DNA of 38,957 bases from an uncultured Clostridia bacterium (GTDB lineage: Bacteria; Bacillota; Clostridia; Christensenellales; Aristaeellaceae), in NCBI GenBank assembly GCA_934643825.1, contig CAKUCW010000027.1:1-38957 (forward strand). Reading direction: 5' to 3'. Under the pieces are notes generated by a model. That model had not been told where the DNA came from. It saw only the letters and a program-made list of their open reading frames with translations, and made no database searches. The number at the start of each line of letters is the position of its first letter. Position 1 is the first letter of the stretch. Positions 24,582 through 32,834 of this stretch are shown piece after piece. Position numbers and translations under genes: made by a program.

Positions 24582-24746
24582 GGGGTTGTCAAGCGAACAA
24601 CACCGATATTTCAAGAACAAAACGAAGTATTTGCGCCCGAGGGTTTCCAAAGGGCGACATGCCAAATGGGCACCGTAAACGTACGGAAAGCCCTTTGGCG
24701 GGGATATTTGTTTCTTGAAATGTTCGGGGCTAAGCTTGACAGCCCC
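24582..24746. mobile_element. MITE-like 165-bp palindromic element
   Basis: The ends GGGGTTGTCAAGC and GCTTGACAGCCCC form terminal inverted repeats with one mismatch (pairing as G-T). Inside, GATATTTCAAGAACAAA faces TTTGTTTCTTGAAATGTT, and CCAAAGGGC faces GCCCTTTGG, so nearly the whole element folds back on itself. It has no coding capacity. No target-site duplication is obvious. It appears once in the window, so mobility is inferred only from its shape; an alternative is a highly structured untranslated RNA. Confidence 0.55.
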
Positions 24747-24925
24747 GTTTATAATTCGGCAGAAAAACGCATGCAGGACAGGATTGAGGCGTTTAAAGCC
24801 ATAACGGACAGCCTTCCTTGGACGGCGCAAAGCGGAATTTCACGCGGACATTGATATTCTTCTGGCAAAAATAGCCAAACGGTTGATGTGCGGCGTGATG
24901 ATTTCTGATAAGATAAATGTACAAG
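24747..24925 (+). pseudogene. Possible frameshifted coding remnant
   Basis: Between the palindrome and the receiver-like gene, one frame encodes AEKRMQDRIEAFKAITDSLP followed by WT, and a +1 shift near 24830 continues with KAEFHADIDILLAKIAKRL. Both pieces look like amphipathic protein helices, and neither has a ribosome binding site. I do not recognise the family. The evidence is compositional only. Confidence 0.3.
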
Positions 24926-24937
24926 GGGGGGAGTATC

Positions 24938-25324
24938 GTGAAGAATATCGTGATCAGCATGCAGAATACGCTTCTGTCGGAGGCGGTTGCCCGGGCACTC
25001 GCGGAAACGCGGGAATTCCGGGTTGAACAGATTTTGCCCGGTCGAACGGGCGACACCCTTTCTCTGTGCAAAACGGTTGGGGCGGATATTTTGCTGATGG
25101 AGGTCAGCCGATTAAACGCCTATACATTGGAAAGCCGACTGAACCTGATTGACCGCGTGCGAAGGGAAATCGCGGCATGCAAATGCGTGCTTTTGTGCGA
25201 CGAAAACAGCGACATGGAGCTGGCGCACCGCGTGATGCACGCCCGGCAGGATCGGCTCATCGACGCTTTCTTTTATGCTTCTGTCACCCCGGCGTATCTG
25301 GCTGCCGCGCTGGATGCGCTGTAA
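24938..25324 (+). CDS. Stand-alone pseudo-receiver (CheY-like) protein
   Basis: The 128-residue protein fits a response-regulator receiver fold: strand KNIVISM, helix LLSEAVARALAE, strand ADILLMEVSR, strand CVLLCDENSD and closing FFYASVTPAYLAAALDAL. The phosphorylation site is Glu55 instead of Asp and the conserved Lys of the FxxK region is not clear, so phosphorylation is unlikely. There is no output domain. Start is a GTG after a strong GGGGGGAG; an ATG seven codons earlier overlaps that site. A weak promoter (TTGATG, 17 nt, TGATAA) lies at 24883-24911. The giant LRR gene follows 79 nt later without an obvious promoter, so they may be co-transcribed. Confidence 0.6.
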   Translation: MKNIVISMQNTLLSEAVARALAETREFRVEQILPGRTGDTLSLCKTVGADILLMEVSRLNAYTLESRLNLIDRVRREIAACKCVLLCDENSDMELAHRVMHARQDRLIDAFFYASVTPAYLAAALDAL

Positions 25325-25403
25325 GGAAGAAACGAACGAATGAAAAAAACGACGCGATGCATGGTCTGTATGATCCCCTAAAAAACAGGAATGGAGGAAT
25401 AGA

Positions 25404-28400
25404 ATGATGAAGAAAAAGATAGGTCTGATTCTGTCTTTGCTGATGCTGGCGTTTTGTGTGTCGGCATGGGCTGAATCCGGCGAATGGAAGTATGACGCAG
25501 ACTACGCCATCCTTCGCGGTTACGAAGGCGAAGGCGGCGATGTGGTGGTTCCCGGAGAGCTGGAAGGCTTTACGGTGGACGTGATCGACATCAATGTGTT
25601 CAAATCGGATACGATCACATCGCTGACACTGCCGGAAACCGTGCTTGAGCTGAGGAGCAACGCCGTTACATGGTGTGAAAACCTGAAAAGCGTCTCCCTG
25701 CCTGAGAGCCTGATTGTCATCAACCGGATGAATTTCAACACCTGCGACTCGCTGAGCGAAGTCACCATTCCGGCGGGTGTGCGCTATATCGGCTCGAACT
25801 CGTTCCGCTTTTGCGAAGCCCTCAAAAAGATTACCTTTGAAGGCGTCTGCCCGATCATCGACAAGGAGTGCTTCAGCCTCCTCGGCGAGGGCGCGACGGC
25901 ATACGTTCCGGACGATCAGCTGGAAGCGTATGTGGCGGCGTTTGAAAAGGCTGGTATTGAATTGGAGATCCAGCCCAGCGGCAAAAACGCCGTGGTCGTT
26001 GAAAACAACGGCTTTGCCGAGGAAGATTTCGACTTCGATGCTTCCACCGGAACCATCGTTGCATACAACGGCTTTGCCACCTATCTATCGATTCCTGAAA
26101 CCATCGGCGGCGTTCCGGTGAAGGCAATCGGCGCCGAGGCATTCAAGTATCATCAGTATCTGGCGCTGCTGGAACTGCCGGAGGGACTTGAGGATATCGG
26201 CGATGAAGCCTTCTACAACTGCGTAACGCTGGGACACGTTACCTTCCCGTCCACGCTGAAAACCATCGGCAACAACGCATTCTACAACGCCTACAAAGGC
26301 AACACGATGGAGCTGACAAGCGTGGAGCATATCGGCGATTATGCGTTCTATTTCGCCGGCTTTCAGGGCGACATGGAGCTGCCCGAGGGCTTGAAGACCA
26401 TCGGAGAAAGCGCGTTTGAGAGCTGCAGCAACATGGGCGACCTTTACCTGCCTTCGACGCTGGAATCGATCGGCTCGAACGCGTTCAGGAAAGACTACAA
26501 TATCCTGTATGTCGTTTTGAACAGCGTGACCCCGCCTACGCTGGGCGAGGATGTCTTCAAGGGCTGCGACTATCTGGCGGATATTGACCTGAGCGACCGC
26601 GGCACCAAGCAGGAGATGCAGACTTGGCAGGCGTATGTCGATGCGCTGGGGCTGAACTGCCGCGTCTGGCGAGCGCAGGATCCGACGGCTCAATCTCCCG
26701 AAAAGGGCGCGTACACATACGACAACCGCGTGCTGACCGAATACACCGGCACAAAGACGCGCATCCATCCGCATCTTACGGTGTCTAAGATGCCGGTCGT
26801 CGGCGTGGGCGACGGGGTATTCAAGGACAGCCAGACCATCGAATACTTCTCCGTTGCGCACAACGATGAATTTACCACCATCGGCTCGGAAACATTCATG
26901 AACAGCTCCCTCAAGAACGTGGATCTGTTTGACTCCGTCACCACCATCGGCGCACGGGCGTTTGCGGGATGCGCACAGCTGGAAGAGCTGACGATTCCGG
27001 ACTCCGTGACGGAAATCGGCGAGGATGCGTTCAGCAGTCTGACCGGACTGGAAAAGCTGACCATCCTGTGCGACCCGGCGCTCATTCCGGAAGGCTCCTT
27101 CGCCAACCTGCCTGCGCTGAAGGACGTGACGATTGCCAAGGGCGCGGTTGCGGCGCACATGTTCGAGGGCAGCGGTCTGACCCGGCTCACGCTGGGCGAC
27201 GGCGTAACCGAAATCGGCGCGAATGCCTTTGCGAACACGGCGCTGATGACTGCCAACCTGACGGACGTGCCGAAAATCGGCGCGAATGCCTTTGCGAACA
27301 CGGCGCTGACGACCGCCGACCTGACGGGCGTGCTGGAAATCGGGGAAGGCGCGTTTGAAAACGCGGCGCTCGAAGCGGTCAGCCTGAATGCCAATGCTTC
27401 CGTGGGCGAAAGAGCTTTTGCGAACACGAAGCTGGCTCAGCTGGTGATTCCGGCTTCCGGAAGCTTCCCGCTTTCCGCCGTCGAAAACACGAATGTCGAG
27501 CTTCGACTTTCCGCCGACGCGACAGACGAGCAGCTTGCCGCATGGAACGAAACGCTTGCCCGCCCGTGGTATGACCCCATGCTGCGCGAGGGCGAAGTGA
27601 GCAAGTTCGTGAAGATGCCTTTCAAGGCGACTGCCGCCGAAAACTTTGAATTTAATCCGGAAACCGGCTTGATTTCCGCGTACATCGGAACGGATGTGGA
27701 CGTGGTTGTGCCGCGCGAAATCGACGGCGTGACCGTCGTGGGCTTTGCGAACTACAACGCCTTTGATTCCTGCCAGGATTACACGGATTCCTCGATGGAA
27801 ACCAACCGCACCGAGTGGGTGCATCTGCGCACGCTGGTGCTTCCGGAAACCATTCAGACCCTGCCGGACATGATGCTTGCCTACTGCCAGCAGCTGGAAA
27901 CCTTCATCTGCTACGCACCGCTGGAAAGCACGGGCAGCAGCCAGTTCATGCTCTGCCGCAGTTTGAACAACGTGATCTATGTCAACGGCGTACTCAGGAT
28001 TGACAACTACGCCTTTGACAGCGCGGGTCCGCTGGGCAACCTGTACTTTGGCGAACACCTGAAGAGCATCGCTTCGCAGGCGTTTAACTTCGCGGGACTG
28101 AGCAGCTTTGTTGCCGACGCGGAAAGCGTGGAATACGGCGCGTTCGGCGAGTGCCAAAACCTGACCAGCCTGCATTTCACCGACAAGGTGAAGAGCATCG
28201 GCGAAAACTGCATCATCAACTGCCGGAACCTCGCCGACATCTGCTTCGACGGAAGCGACCTGACGACTTCGCCTATGGGACTGATGATGAACGTCGCGCC
28301 GAAGCTGACCGTGCATGTGCCTGACGGCATGAGCGAAGAAAACCTCAAGCATGCCGAAAAGTGCGTCAGCTGGAACAGCGATCCGGTAGAAGTGACTGTG

Positions 28401-29600
28401 GTCACGGGAGACTGCGAACACGCTTCGCCGGAGATGCCCGATGTGCCTGCGCTTCTCTCCGGACTGGAACTGGATGAGAACACTGAAACCGCTGCGCCTG
28501 CCGTCAAGCCTCAGACGACGCAGAAGCCCGAAGAATCTTCCGAGCCTGAACCGGAAGCCGATCCTGTCGCGCAGAGCGTGGAAATCCCCGAGGAATATCT
28601 GGGAACGTGGTACGGCGTATCCATGGAGATGGCAGGCGATGTTTATCCGTTGGCAGACTTGGGCATGGAGGTCGTGCTGAACGTCGGCGCGGATGGCAAG
28701 GCGGAAATCAACATGAACGGCGATGTGAACGTGACCCAATGCGTGATGCGGGATGGCGTGATTTTTGCCGATACGATGGCGTTTGCCATGAAGGATGGGC
28801 AGCTGGCGCTTTCCGACGACGAGATGACGATTCTGATGGGCCGCGAAATGCCGGAAGCGAGCGCTTATGAGCCTGAACCGGTCGATGAAACGGCTGATCT
28901 GGACGGCTTTAAGGGCGTATGGACGATCAGCAAAATCGTCGCGGAAGGGCTGATGTTGCCCCCGGCAGCAGCCGAGATGGAAGGCGACACGCTGGTCATT
29001 TACGGCGACACTTGTGATTTGACCCTCGGCGGAGAAGTGCTGGATGGTCTTCCCTGCCATATGGACGGACACCAGCTGATCTTCGAGCTTATGGGAACCG
29101 AGTGCGTCGTAACCAGACACACCGACGGAATGCTCCGCTTCGCGATGGATGACGACTTCGCCATCTGGTATGAATACACCGGTGAGGCGGCGGAAGGCGA
29201 TGCGGCGCCCGGCGGTGAAACCGATTGGGGCACGGAGAATCCGCCTGTGACCGATCCGAGCGCGGGGATGGACGTGGATTCCGTTCTGGAAAGAAAATAT
29301 GTGATGACGGACGCGGAAGTAAACGGCTACAATATGACCGCGGCGATGATGGGCGGCATGGAGTACTCCTTTGTACTCCATACCGATGGCACGGCAGACT
29401 TTACTCTGACGAATTCGGCAATCCCCAGCATCCGGTGGACGCAGGGAATGGTGCCGACGATCACCGGAGGAGAAGCGGAAGGGTTCATCATCGATTACTT
29501 TGGTCAGCCGCTGAATCTGGTCGCGACGGAAAAAGGATTTGACATGAATTATCTGGACGCTATGCTGATGCACTTTGCGCCCGAAGAAACCGCTCCGTAA
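25404..29600 (+). CDS. Giant exported BspA-type leucine-rich repeat protein
   Basis: The 1398-residue precursor has a signal peptide (MMKKK, hydrophobic core, SAWA before cleavage). Residues about 30-1010 hold several blocks of BspA-type LRR_5 units of 20-23 residues (for example IGDEAFYNCVTLGHVTFPST), separated by non-LRR spacers starting with an EEDFDFDASTGTI-like strand. A Pro/Glu-rich linker (about 1030-1060) leads to three related beta-rich segments starting near 1063, 1165 and 1293 (GTWYG, GVWTI and KYVMT openings), resembling lipocalin-like barrels. No LPxTG or membrane anchor is seen, so it is secreted or held by other means. Such proteins bind host or bacterial partners. GGAGG precedes the ATGATG; either codon may start. 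Confidence 0.88.
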   Translation: MMKKKIGLILSLLMLAFCVSAWAESGEWKYDADYAILRGYEGEGGDVVVPGELEGFTVDVIDINVFKSDTITSLTLPETVLELRSNAVTWCENLKSVSLPESLIVINRMNFNTCDSLSEVTIPAGVRYIGSNSFRFCEALKKITFEGVCPIIDKECFSLLGEGATAYVPDDQLEAYVAAFEKAGIELEIQPSGKNAVVVENNGFAEEDFDFDASTGTIVAYNGFATYLSIPETIGGVPVKAIGAEAFKYHQYLALLELPEGLEDIGDEAFYNCVTLGHVTFPSTLKTIGNNAFYNAYKGNTMELTSVEHIGDYAFYFAGFQGDMELPEGLKTIGESAFESCSNMGDLYLPSTLESIGSNAFRKDYNILYVVLNSVTPPTLGEDVFKGCDYLADIDLSDRGTKQEMQTWQAYVDALGLNCRVWRAQDPTAQSPEKGAYTYDNRVLTEYTGTKTRIHPHLTVSKMPVVGVGDGVFKDSQTIEYFSVAHNDEFTTIGSETFMNSSLKNVDLFDSVTTIGARAFAGCAQLEELTIPDSVTEIGEDAFSSLTGLEKLTILCDPALIPEGSFANLPALKDVTIAKGAVAAHMFEGSGLTRLTLGDGVTEIGANAFANTALMTANLTDVPKIGANAFANTALTTADLTGVLEIGEGAFENAALEAVSLNANASVGERAFANTKLAQLVIPASGSFPLSAVENTNVELRLSADATDEQLAAWNETLARPWYDPMLREGEVSKFVKMPFKATAAENFEFNPETGLISAYIGTDVDVVVPREIDGVTVVGFANYNAFDSCQDYTDSSMETNRTEWVHLRTLVLPETIQTLPDMMLAYCQQLETFICYAPLESTGSSQFMLCRSLNNVIYVNGVLRIDNYAFDSAGPLGNLYFGEHLKSIASQAFNFAGLSSFVADAESVEYGAFGECQNLTSLHFTDKVKSIGENCIINCRNLADICFDGSDLTTSPMGLMMNVAPKLTVHVPDGMSEENLKHAEKCVSWNSDPVEVTVVTGDCEHASPEMPDVPALLSGLELDENTETAAPAVKPQTTQKPEESSEPEPEADPVAQSVEIPEEYLGTWYGVSMEMAGDVYPLADLGMEVVLNVGADGKAEINMNGDVNVTQCVMRDGVIFADTMAFAMKDGQLALSDDEMTILMGREMPEASAYEPEPVDETADLDGFKGVWTISKIVAEGLMLPPAAAEMEGDTLVIYGDTCDLTLGGEVLDGLPCHMDGHQLIFELMGTECVVTRHTDGMLRFAMDDDFAIWYEYTGEAAEGDAAPGGETDWGTENPPVTDPSAGMDVDSVLERKYVMTDAEVNGYNMTAAMMGGMEYSFVLHTDGTADFTLTNSAIPSIRWTQGMVPTITGGEAEGFIIDYFGQPLNLVATEKGFDMNYLDAMLMHFAPEETAP
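27211..27336 (+). repeat. Internal 63-bp tandem duplication in the giant LRR gene
   Basis: AAATCGGCGCGAATGCCTTT begins at 27211 and again at 27274; the two 63-bp units are nearly identical and encode 21-residue IGANAFANTAL repeats, with a diverged third unit after them. This marks recent repeat expansion. Confidence 0.85.
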
Positions 29601-29657
29601 CGGAAAGGATTCTTTTAAAACCGGCTGGAGGCAAACTTGAAAAGGAGGACGTGTTTC

Positions 29658-30188
29658 ATGAAAAAATGGATCGTTGTTTTGCTGACTCTGCTGCTGACGC
29701 TGACCCTGACGGGCGCGGCGCTTGCAGGCACCGAAGACCAGATGAAGGACATGGTGCAGACCTATCTGGATGAAAACGGTCAGGATTATGTGTACGACGA
29801 CTATGTGTTCACGCTGAAGCTTGCCATCGGAAGCGCACTGGAGTATGCCGATGTCCGAATCTTTATCTACGACGACATGCTGTCGGTTATTGCCGATGCT
29901 CCTGTTCAGGTGAGCGAAGAAAACTTCGAAAAGATGGCGATTTTCACGACGCTTGCCAACAACGAAATCTTCTACGGACAGTTCCGCGTCGATCGTGAAA
30001 ACGGATACGTCTGCTGCCGCTCCTGCAATCTGGTGGAGGACGTGATCCCCGGCGAAAACGAGCTGTTCTATCTGGTCGGCATGCCGCTGGATTATCTGGA
30101 AACCTATGGCGACGGCATCGTGTCCGTCTGCGAGGGCGGAGATCCTTACGAGGCATTTAACGCCTGCCTTGCGGCGATGGATGAATAA
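29658..30188 (+). CDS. Small exported protein, YbjN-like fold
   Basis: The 176-residue precursor has a signal peptide (MKKW, long Leu/Thr core, GAALA before cleavage). The mature part resembles YbjN/type III chaperone-like domains: an N-terminal helix MVQTYLDENG, strands around DYVFTLKLAIG and DVRIFIYDDMLSVIADAP, and a late LFYLVGMPLDYLETYGDGIV. Cytoplasmic YbjN proteins have chaperone-like folds, but an exported one has no defined role. Two cysteines (CCRSC) occur mid-protein. The start follows AAAGGAGG. It lies 57 nt after the giant LRR gene with no promoter between, so it is likely co-transcribed and may act with that protein at the cell surface. Confidence 0.65.
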   Translation: MKKWIVVLLTLLLTLTLTGAALAGTEDQMKDMVQTYLDENGQDYVYDDYVFTLKLAIGSALEYADVRIFIYDDMLSVIADAPVQVSEENFEKMAIFTTLANNEIFYGQFRVDRENGYVCCRSCNLVEDVIPGENELFYLVGMPLDYLETYGDGIVSVCEGGDPYEAFNACLAAMDE

Positions 30189-30288
30189 GCCTTCTGGCGG
30201 GAAGATGCAACGCAAACGGCATTTGCGGCGCATCGCCCCGCCTGAAAGAAATCTGCCCGATTCGCTTTCGTGATGCCTGATGAATGAA

Positions 30289-30335
30289 AAGCGCATCCTT
30301 CGGACGCTCCGGCGTTCGGATGGATGCGTTTTTTT
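30289..30335 (+). terminator. Intrinsic terminator after the YbjN-like gene
   Basis: CGCATCC (30292-30298) pairs with GGATGCG (30322-30328), with further pairing inside, followed by TTTTTTT. Confidence 0.85.
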
Positions 30336-30427
30336 GACGTATAGGAAATGGCGTAAAATCGCCCGCGTGAGCAAGCCTTTGATGCGTGTCGGACTTCGGC
30401 GGAGGTGAAGGCGGGCTCAGCCTGCTA
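30331..30427 (+). repeat. Family B repeat, full copy directly after a terminator
   Basis: It starts in the terminator T-tract: GACGTATAGGAAATGGCG, then ATCGCCCGCGTGAGCAAG, GTCGGACTTCGGCGGAGGTG and the end hairpin GCGGGC-TCA-GCCTGC. It matches the inverted copy at 15671-15769 along its whole length. Confidence 0.85.
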
Positions 30428-30444
30428 CAAACTGTAGACAAAAA

Positions 30445-30521
30445 GCTATTCTCCCCCGAAGGGGGGAGAATAGCCCTTTCCGCAAATGAAAGAATAGCTG
30501 AATTTTTTGATTTTGCTATTC
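30445..30521. other. Strong hairpin plus a second pair of the same arms
   Basis: GCTATTCTCCCCC (30445-30457) and GGGGGAGAATAGC (30462-30474) form a perfect 13-bp stem with loop GAAG, not followed by a T-tract. GAATAGC recurs at 30492-30498 and GCTATTC at 30515-30521, so the arms could exchange partners. The rest of the 30189-30863 gap holds a terminator, family B sequence and a promoter; 30608-30743 is AT-rich with nothing recognised. Confidence 0.6.
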
Positions 30522-30546
30522 AAGCCAAGTTTGTTTATGTCAACAA

Positions 30547-30607
30547 GCTGAGTCAGGCTCAGCACGCTTTTTGACGCGTAGGAAACCGCACGGGATTGCC
30601 CGCAAAG
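30547..30607 (+). repeat. Family B fragment after a hairpin
   Basis: GCTGAG-tcag-GCTCAGC is followed by ACGC, a TTTTT tract and GACGCGTAGGAAACC, the typical start of a family B unit, which then breaks off near GATTGCCCGC. Confidence 0.65.
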
Positions 30608-30743
30608 ACACAGATTGTGAGTTTTGAGGAATAGAATGTGAAAATAATTCTCTTCACGGGTGAAATGAACGAAAGAGATGGGAAAAATGGCGCCTGTTCG
30701 TCAAAAAAATTAAAAATATACGTTAGATAATTTTCAAACACTA

Positions 30744-30772
30744 TTGACTTTTGAATCGTTTAAGATTAAAAT
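30744..30772 (+). promoter_or_regulatory. Promoter of the exported flavin reductase gene
   Basis: TTGACT, a 17-nt spacer and TAAAAT; the leader is about 85 nt. The surroundings are AT-rich. Confidence 0.85.
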
Positions 30773-30863
30773 AAAAGGCATGATGAAAAAATGTGGCGTG
30801 AATGTGTCAACAACGCTGCATATTTTGTCAGGCGTGTGAACTGAAGAAAGGAAGGAACACGAC

Positions 30864-32777
30864 ATGAAAAAGGCCTTGACTCTGCTGATGAGTCTCGCGC
30901 TTGTGCTGGCTATGACGGTCGGCGCAATGGCTGCGGAGGACTGGGTAACGCCGGTTCAGAACATCGAAAATTGGGACGAAGAGGTTGACTTCCTCATCGT
31001 CGGTTATGGTCTTGCCGGCGCGGCTGCTGCCGTCGAAGCGCATGACATCGACCCGAATGCGAAGATTCTCGTTCTCGAGAAGATGCCGGTAACCCTCGCG
31101 GGCGGCAACTCCATCGCTTCCGGTCAGACGTTCCTGGTGCCCGCTGAGAGCGCTGTGGAAACCGTTAAGACCTACCTCTACAACTGCAACCTGCCCAACC
31201 CGATTCCGGATGAGTATCTCACCTGGCTGTGCAACGGCTTCGCGACTCAGCTCCCGTGGATCGAGTACGTGGCGGACGGCGTTGATTACGAAGCCGGCTA
31301 CGTCGGCGGCGGCGAGCTGAAGTGGGGCAGCATGGTTGTTGAGTTCAGCAACTTCGAAGGCTCCACCTTTGACGGCTGCTCCGCTCACCTGCGTGCCAAG
31401 GGCGCGACCTTCGAGAACGGCGGCGTGTGGCGCTGCTTCGCCAAGGCGGTTGAAAAGCGCGGCATCGACGTGCGCTTTGAGAACCCGGCTGTCTCCCTCG
31501 TGCAGGATCCGTTCACGAAGGAAGTTTCCGGCGTGATCGCCCGCCGTGCGGACGGCACCGAGTACTCCATCAAGTCCAGCAAGGGCGTTCTGCTCGCTTG
31601 CGGCGGCTATGAAAACAACCTGACCATGCAGCGTGATTTCCACGGCATGGAGACCGTGTACACCGCCGGCACCCCGGGCAACACCGGCGACGGCATCAAG
31701 ATGCTGATGGAAGCCGGCGCTCAGATCTGGCACATGAAGAACCAGACCCAGTCTGGCGGCTTCTGGCTGGGCATCAAGGTTCCGGAGTATGACTCTACCT
31801 TCATGCGCAACTTCACCATGGCTGGCAACAGCTGGATCGAGATTGACTCTGACAGCAAGCGCTTCTACGACGAGGCGGGCAGCTACCATCGTCAGCACAT
31901 GAAGTACATGGAGTATGGCCGCTATGTTGACCTGCCGCACGAGCGTGCGCTGCCGGTTTCCCTCATCTTTGACGAGAAGACCCGTGAGGCTGGTTCCATC
32001 GGCAGCCAGTGGCTGAGCTGGCCGACGACCACCGAAGGCTACACCTGGAGCAACGACAACCTCGCTGAGATCGAAAAAGGCTGGATCATCAAGGCTGACA
32101 CCATCGAAGAGCTGGCTGCGAAGATCGACCGTGACCCGGCTGAGCTGAAGGCGACCATCGACGCTTGGAACGCGGCTTGCGAAGCGGGCGTTGACGCTGA
32201 ATTCGGCCGTGACCCGGAGAAGATGGAAAAGATCGACACCGCTCCGTACTATGCTGTGTCCATCACCCCGACCCTCGTTGCGACCACCGGCGGCGCGAAG
32301 CGCGACACTGCCGGCCGTGTCCTCAACTGGAACGACGAGCCGATCCCGGGCCTCTACGAGGCTGGCGAGCTGGGCAGCTACGTTGCTAACCTCTATCAGA
32401 ACGGCGTGTTCCTCTCCGAGGCGATGCTGTCCGGCCGTGCTGCGGCTCAGACTGCGTTCGGCGGGGCGAGCGAGTTCACGGCTGTTGTGAAGGGCGAAGC
32501 GAAGGTTGCTTGGGCGGATGCTGAAGACGGCGTGTACACCGCGACTGTTGACGGTCTGCATGACAAGATCGACGTTGCGATCACCATCAAGGACGGCAAG
32601 ATCGAGAGCATCGAAATTGTTGGCGGCCGTGAGAACATGATCATCACCGATGAGCAGCTGGCTGAGTATGTCGGCGCGATCATCGCCAACCAGAGCGCGG
32701 ATGTGGACATCGTGTCCGGCGCGACGGTTGACTGCCAGGCGATTGGCACGGCGATCGGTCAGGCGTTTGCCAAGTAA
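30864..32777 (+). CDS. Exported FAD-dependent reductase with C-terminal FMN-binding domain
   Basis: The 637-residue precursor has a signal peptide (MKKALTLLMS, then VGAMA before cleavage, no lipobox cysteine). Residues about 42-545 are a flavocytochrome/fumarate-reductase-type FAD domain with the GYGLAG dinucleotide motif (47-52), a TAGTPGNTGDGIKM block and PIPGLYEAGELGS near the end. The C-terminal 85 residues are an FMN-bind domain with D-x-x-S-G-A-T; Thr621 is the expected ApbE flavinylation site. The His of the fumarate-site HxTMGG motif and the Arg of the GANRLGG loop are absent (VATTGG and VANLYQNG), so fumarate is unlikely as substrate. It probably reduces an external acceptor with electrons from a membrane flavin chain. 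Own promoter; AAAGGAAGG before the start. Confidence 0.9.
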   Translation: MKKALTLLMSLALVLAMTVGAMAAEDWVTPVQNIENWDEEVDFLIVGYGLAGAAAAVEAHDIDPNAKILVLEKMPVTLAGGNSIASGQTFLVPAESAVETVKTYLYNCNLPNPIPDEYLTWLCNGFATQLPWIEYVADGVDYEAGYVGGGELKWGSMVVEFSNFEGSTFDGCSAHLRAKGATFENGGVWRCFAKAVEKRGIDVRFENPAVSLVQDPFTKEVSGVIARRADGTEYSIKSSKGVLLACGGYENNLTMQRDFHGMETVYTAGTPGNTGDGIKMLMEAGAQIWHMKNQTQSGGFWLGIKVPEYDSTFMRNFTMAGNSWIEIDSDSKRFYDEAGSYHRQHMKYMEYGRYVDLPHERALPVSLIFDEKTREAGSIGSQWLSWPTTTEGYTWSNDNLAEIEKGWIIKADTIEELAAKIDRDPAELKATIDAWNAACEAGVDAEFGRDPEKMEKIDTAPYYAVSITPTLVATTGGAKRDTAGRVLNWNDEPIPGLYEAGELGSYVANLYQNGVFLSEAMLSGRAAAQTAFGGASEFTAVVKGEAKVAWADAEDGVYTATVDGLHDKIDVAITIKDGKIESIEIVGGRENMIITDEQLAEYVGAIIANQSADVDIVSGATVDCQAIGTAIGQAFAK

Positions 32778-32799
32778 TCCATTCTAATTGAATGAACGA

Positions 32800-32834
32800 A
32801 ACCTCCCCGGCAGAAATGCCGGGGAGGTTTTTTG
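32800..32834 (+). terminator. Intrinsic terminator of the flavin reductase gene
   Basis: AACCTCCCCGGCA and TGCCGGGGAGGTT form a perfect stem around GAAA, followed by TTTTTT. Confidence 0.97.

Noticed and set aside
24734..24757. Promoter from TTGACA at 24737 with TATAAT at 24750
   Set aside because: The spacing is far shorter than 16-18 nt, so the two boxes cannot form one promoter.
26085..30374. A 1429-codon minus-strand open frame opposite the giant LRR gene
   Set aside because: Composition is rich in His, Arg and Gln as expected from an antisense frame of LRR coding DNA; no start signal or motif is present, and it runs through the plus-strand terminator region.
30331..30427. Remnant of a group IIC intron, since these also insert after terminators
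   Set aside because: I found no domain V-like sequence, no 5' GUGYG end and no reverse transcriptase; the unit is too short.
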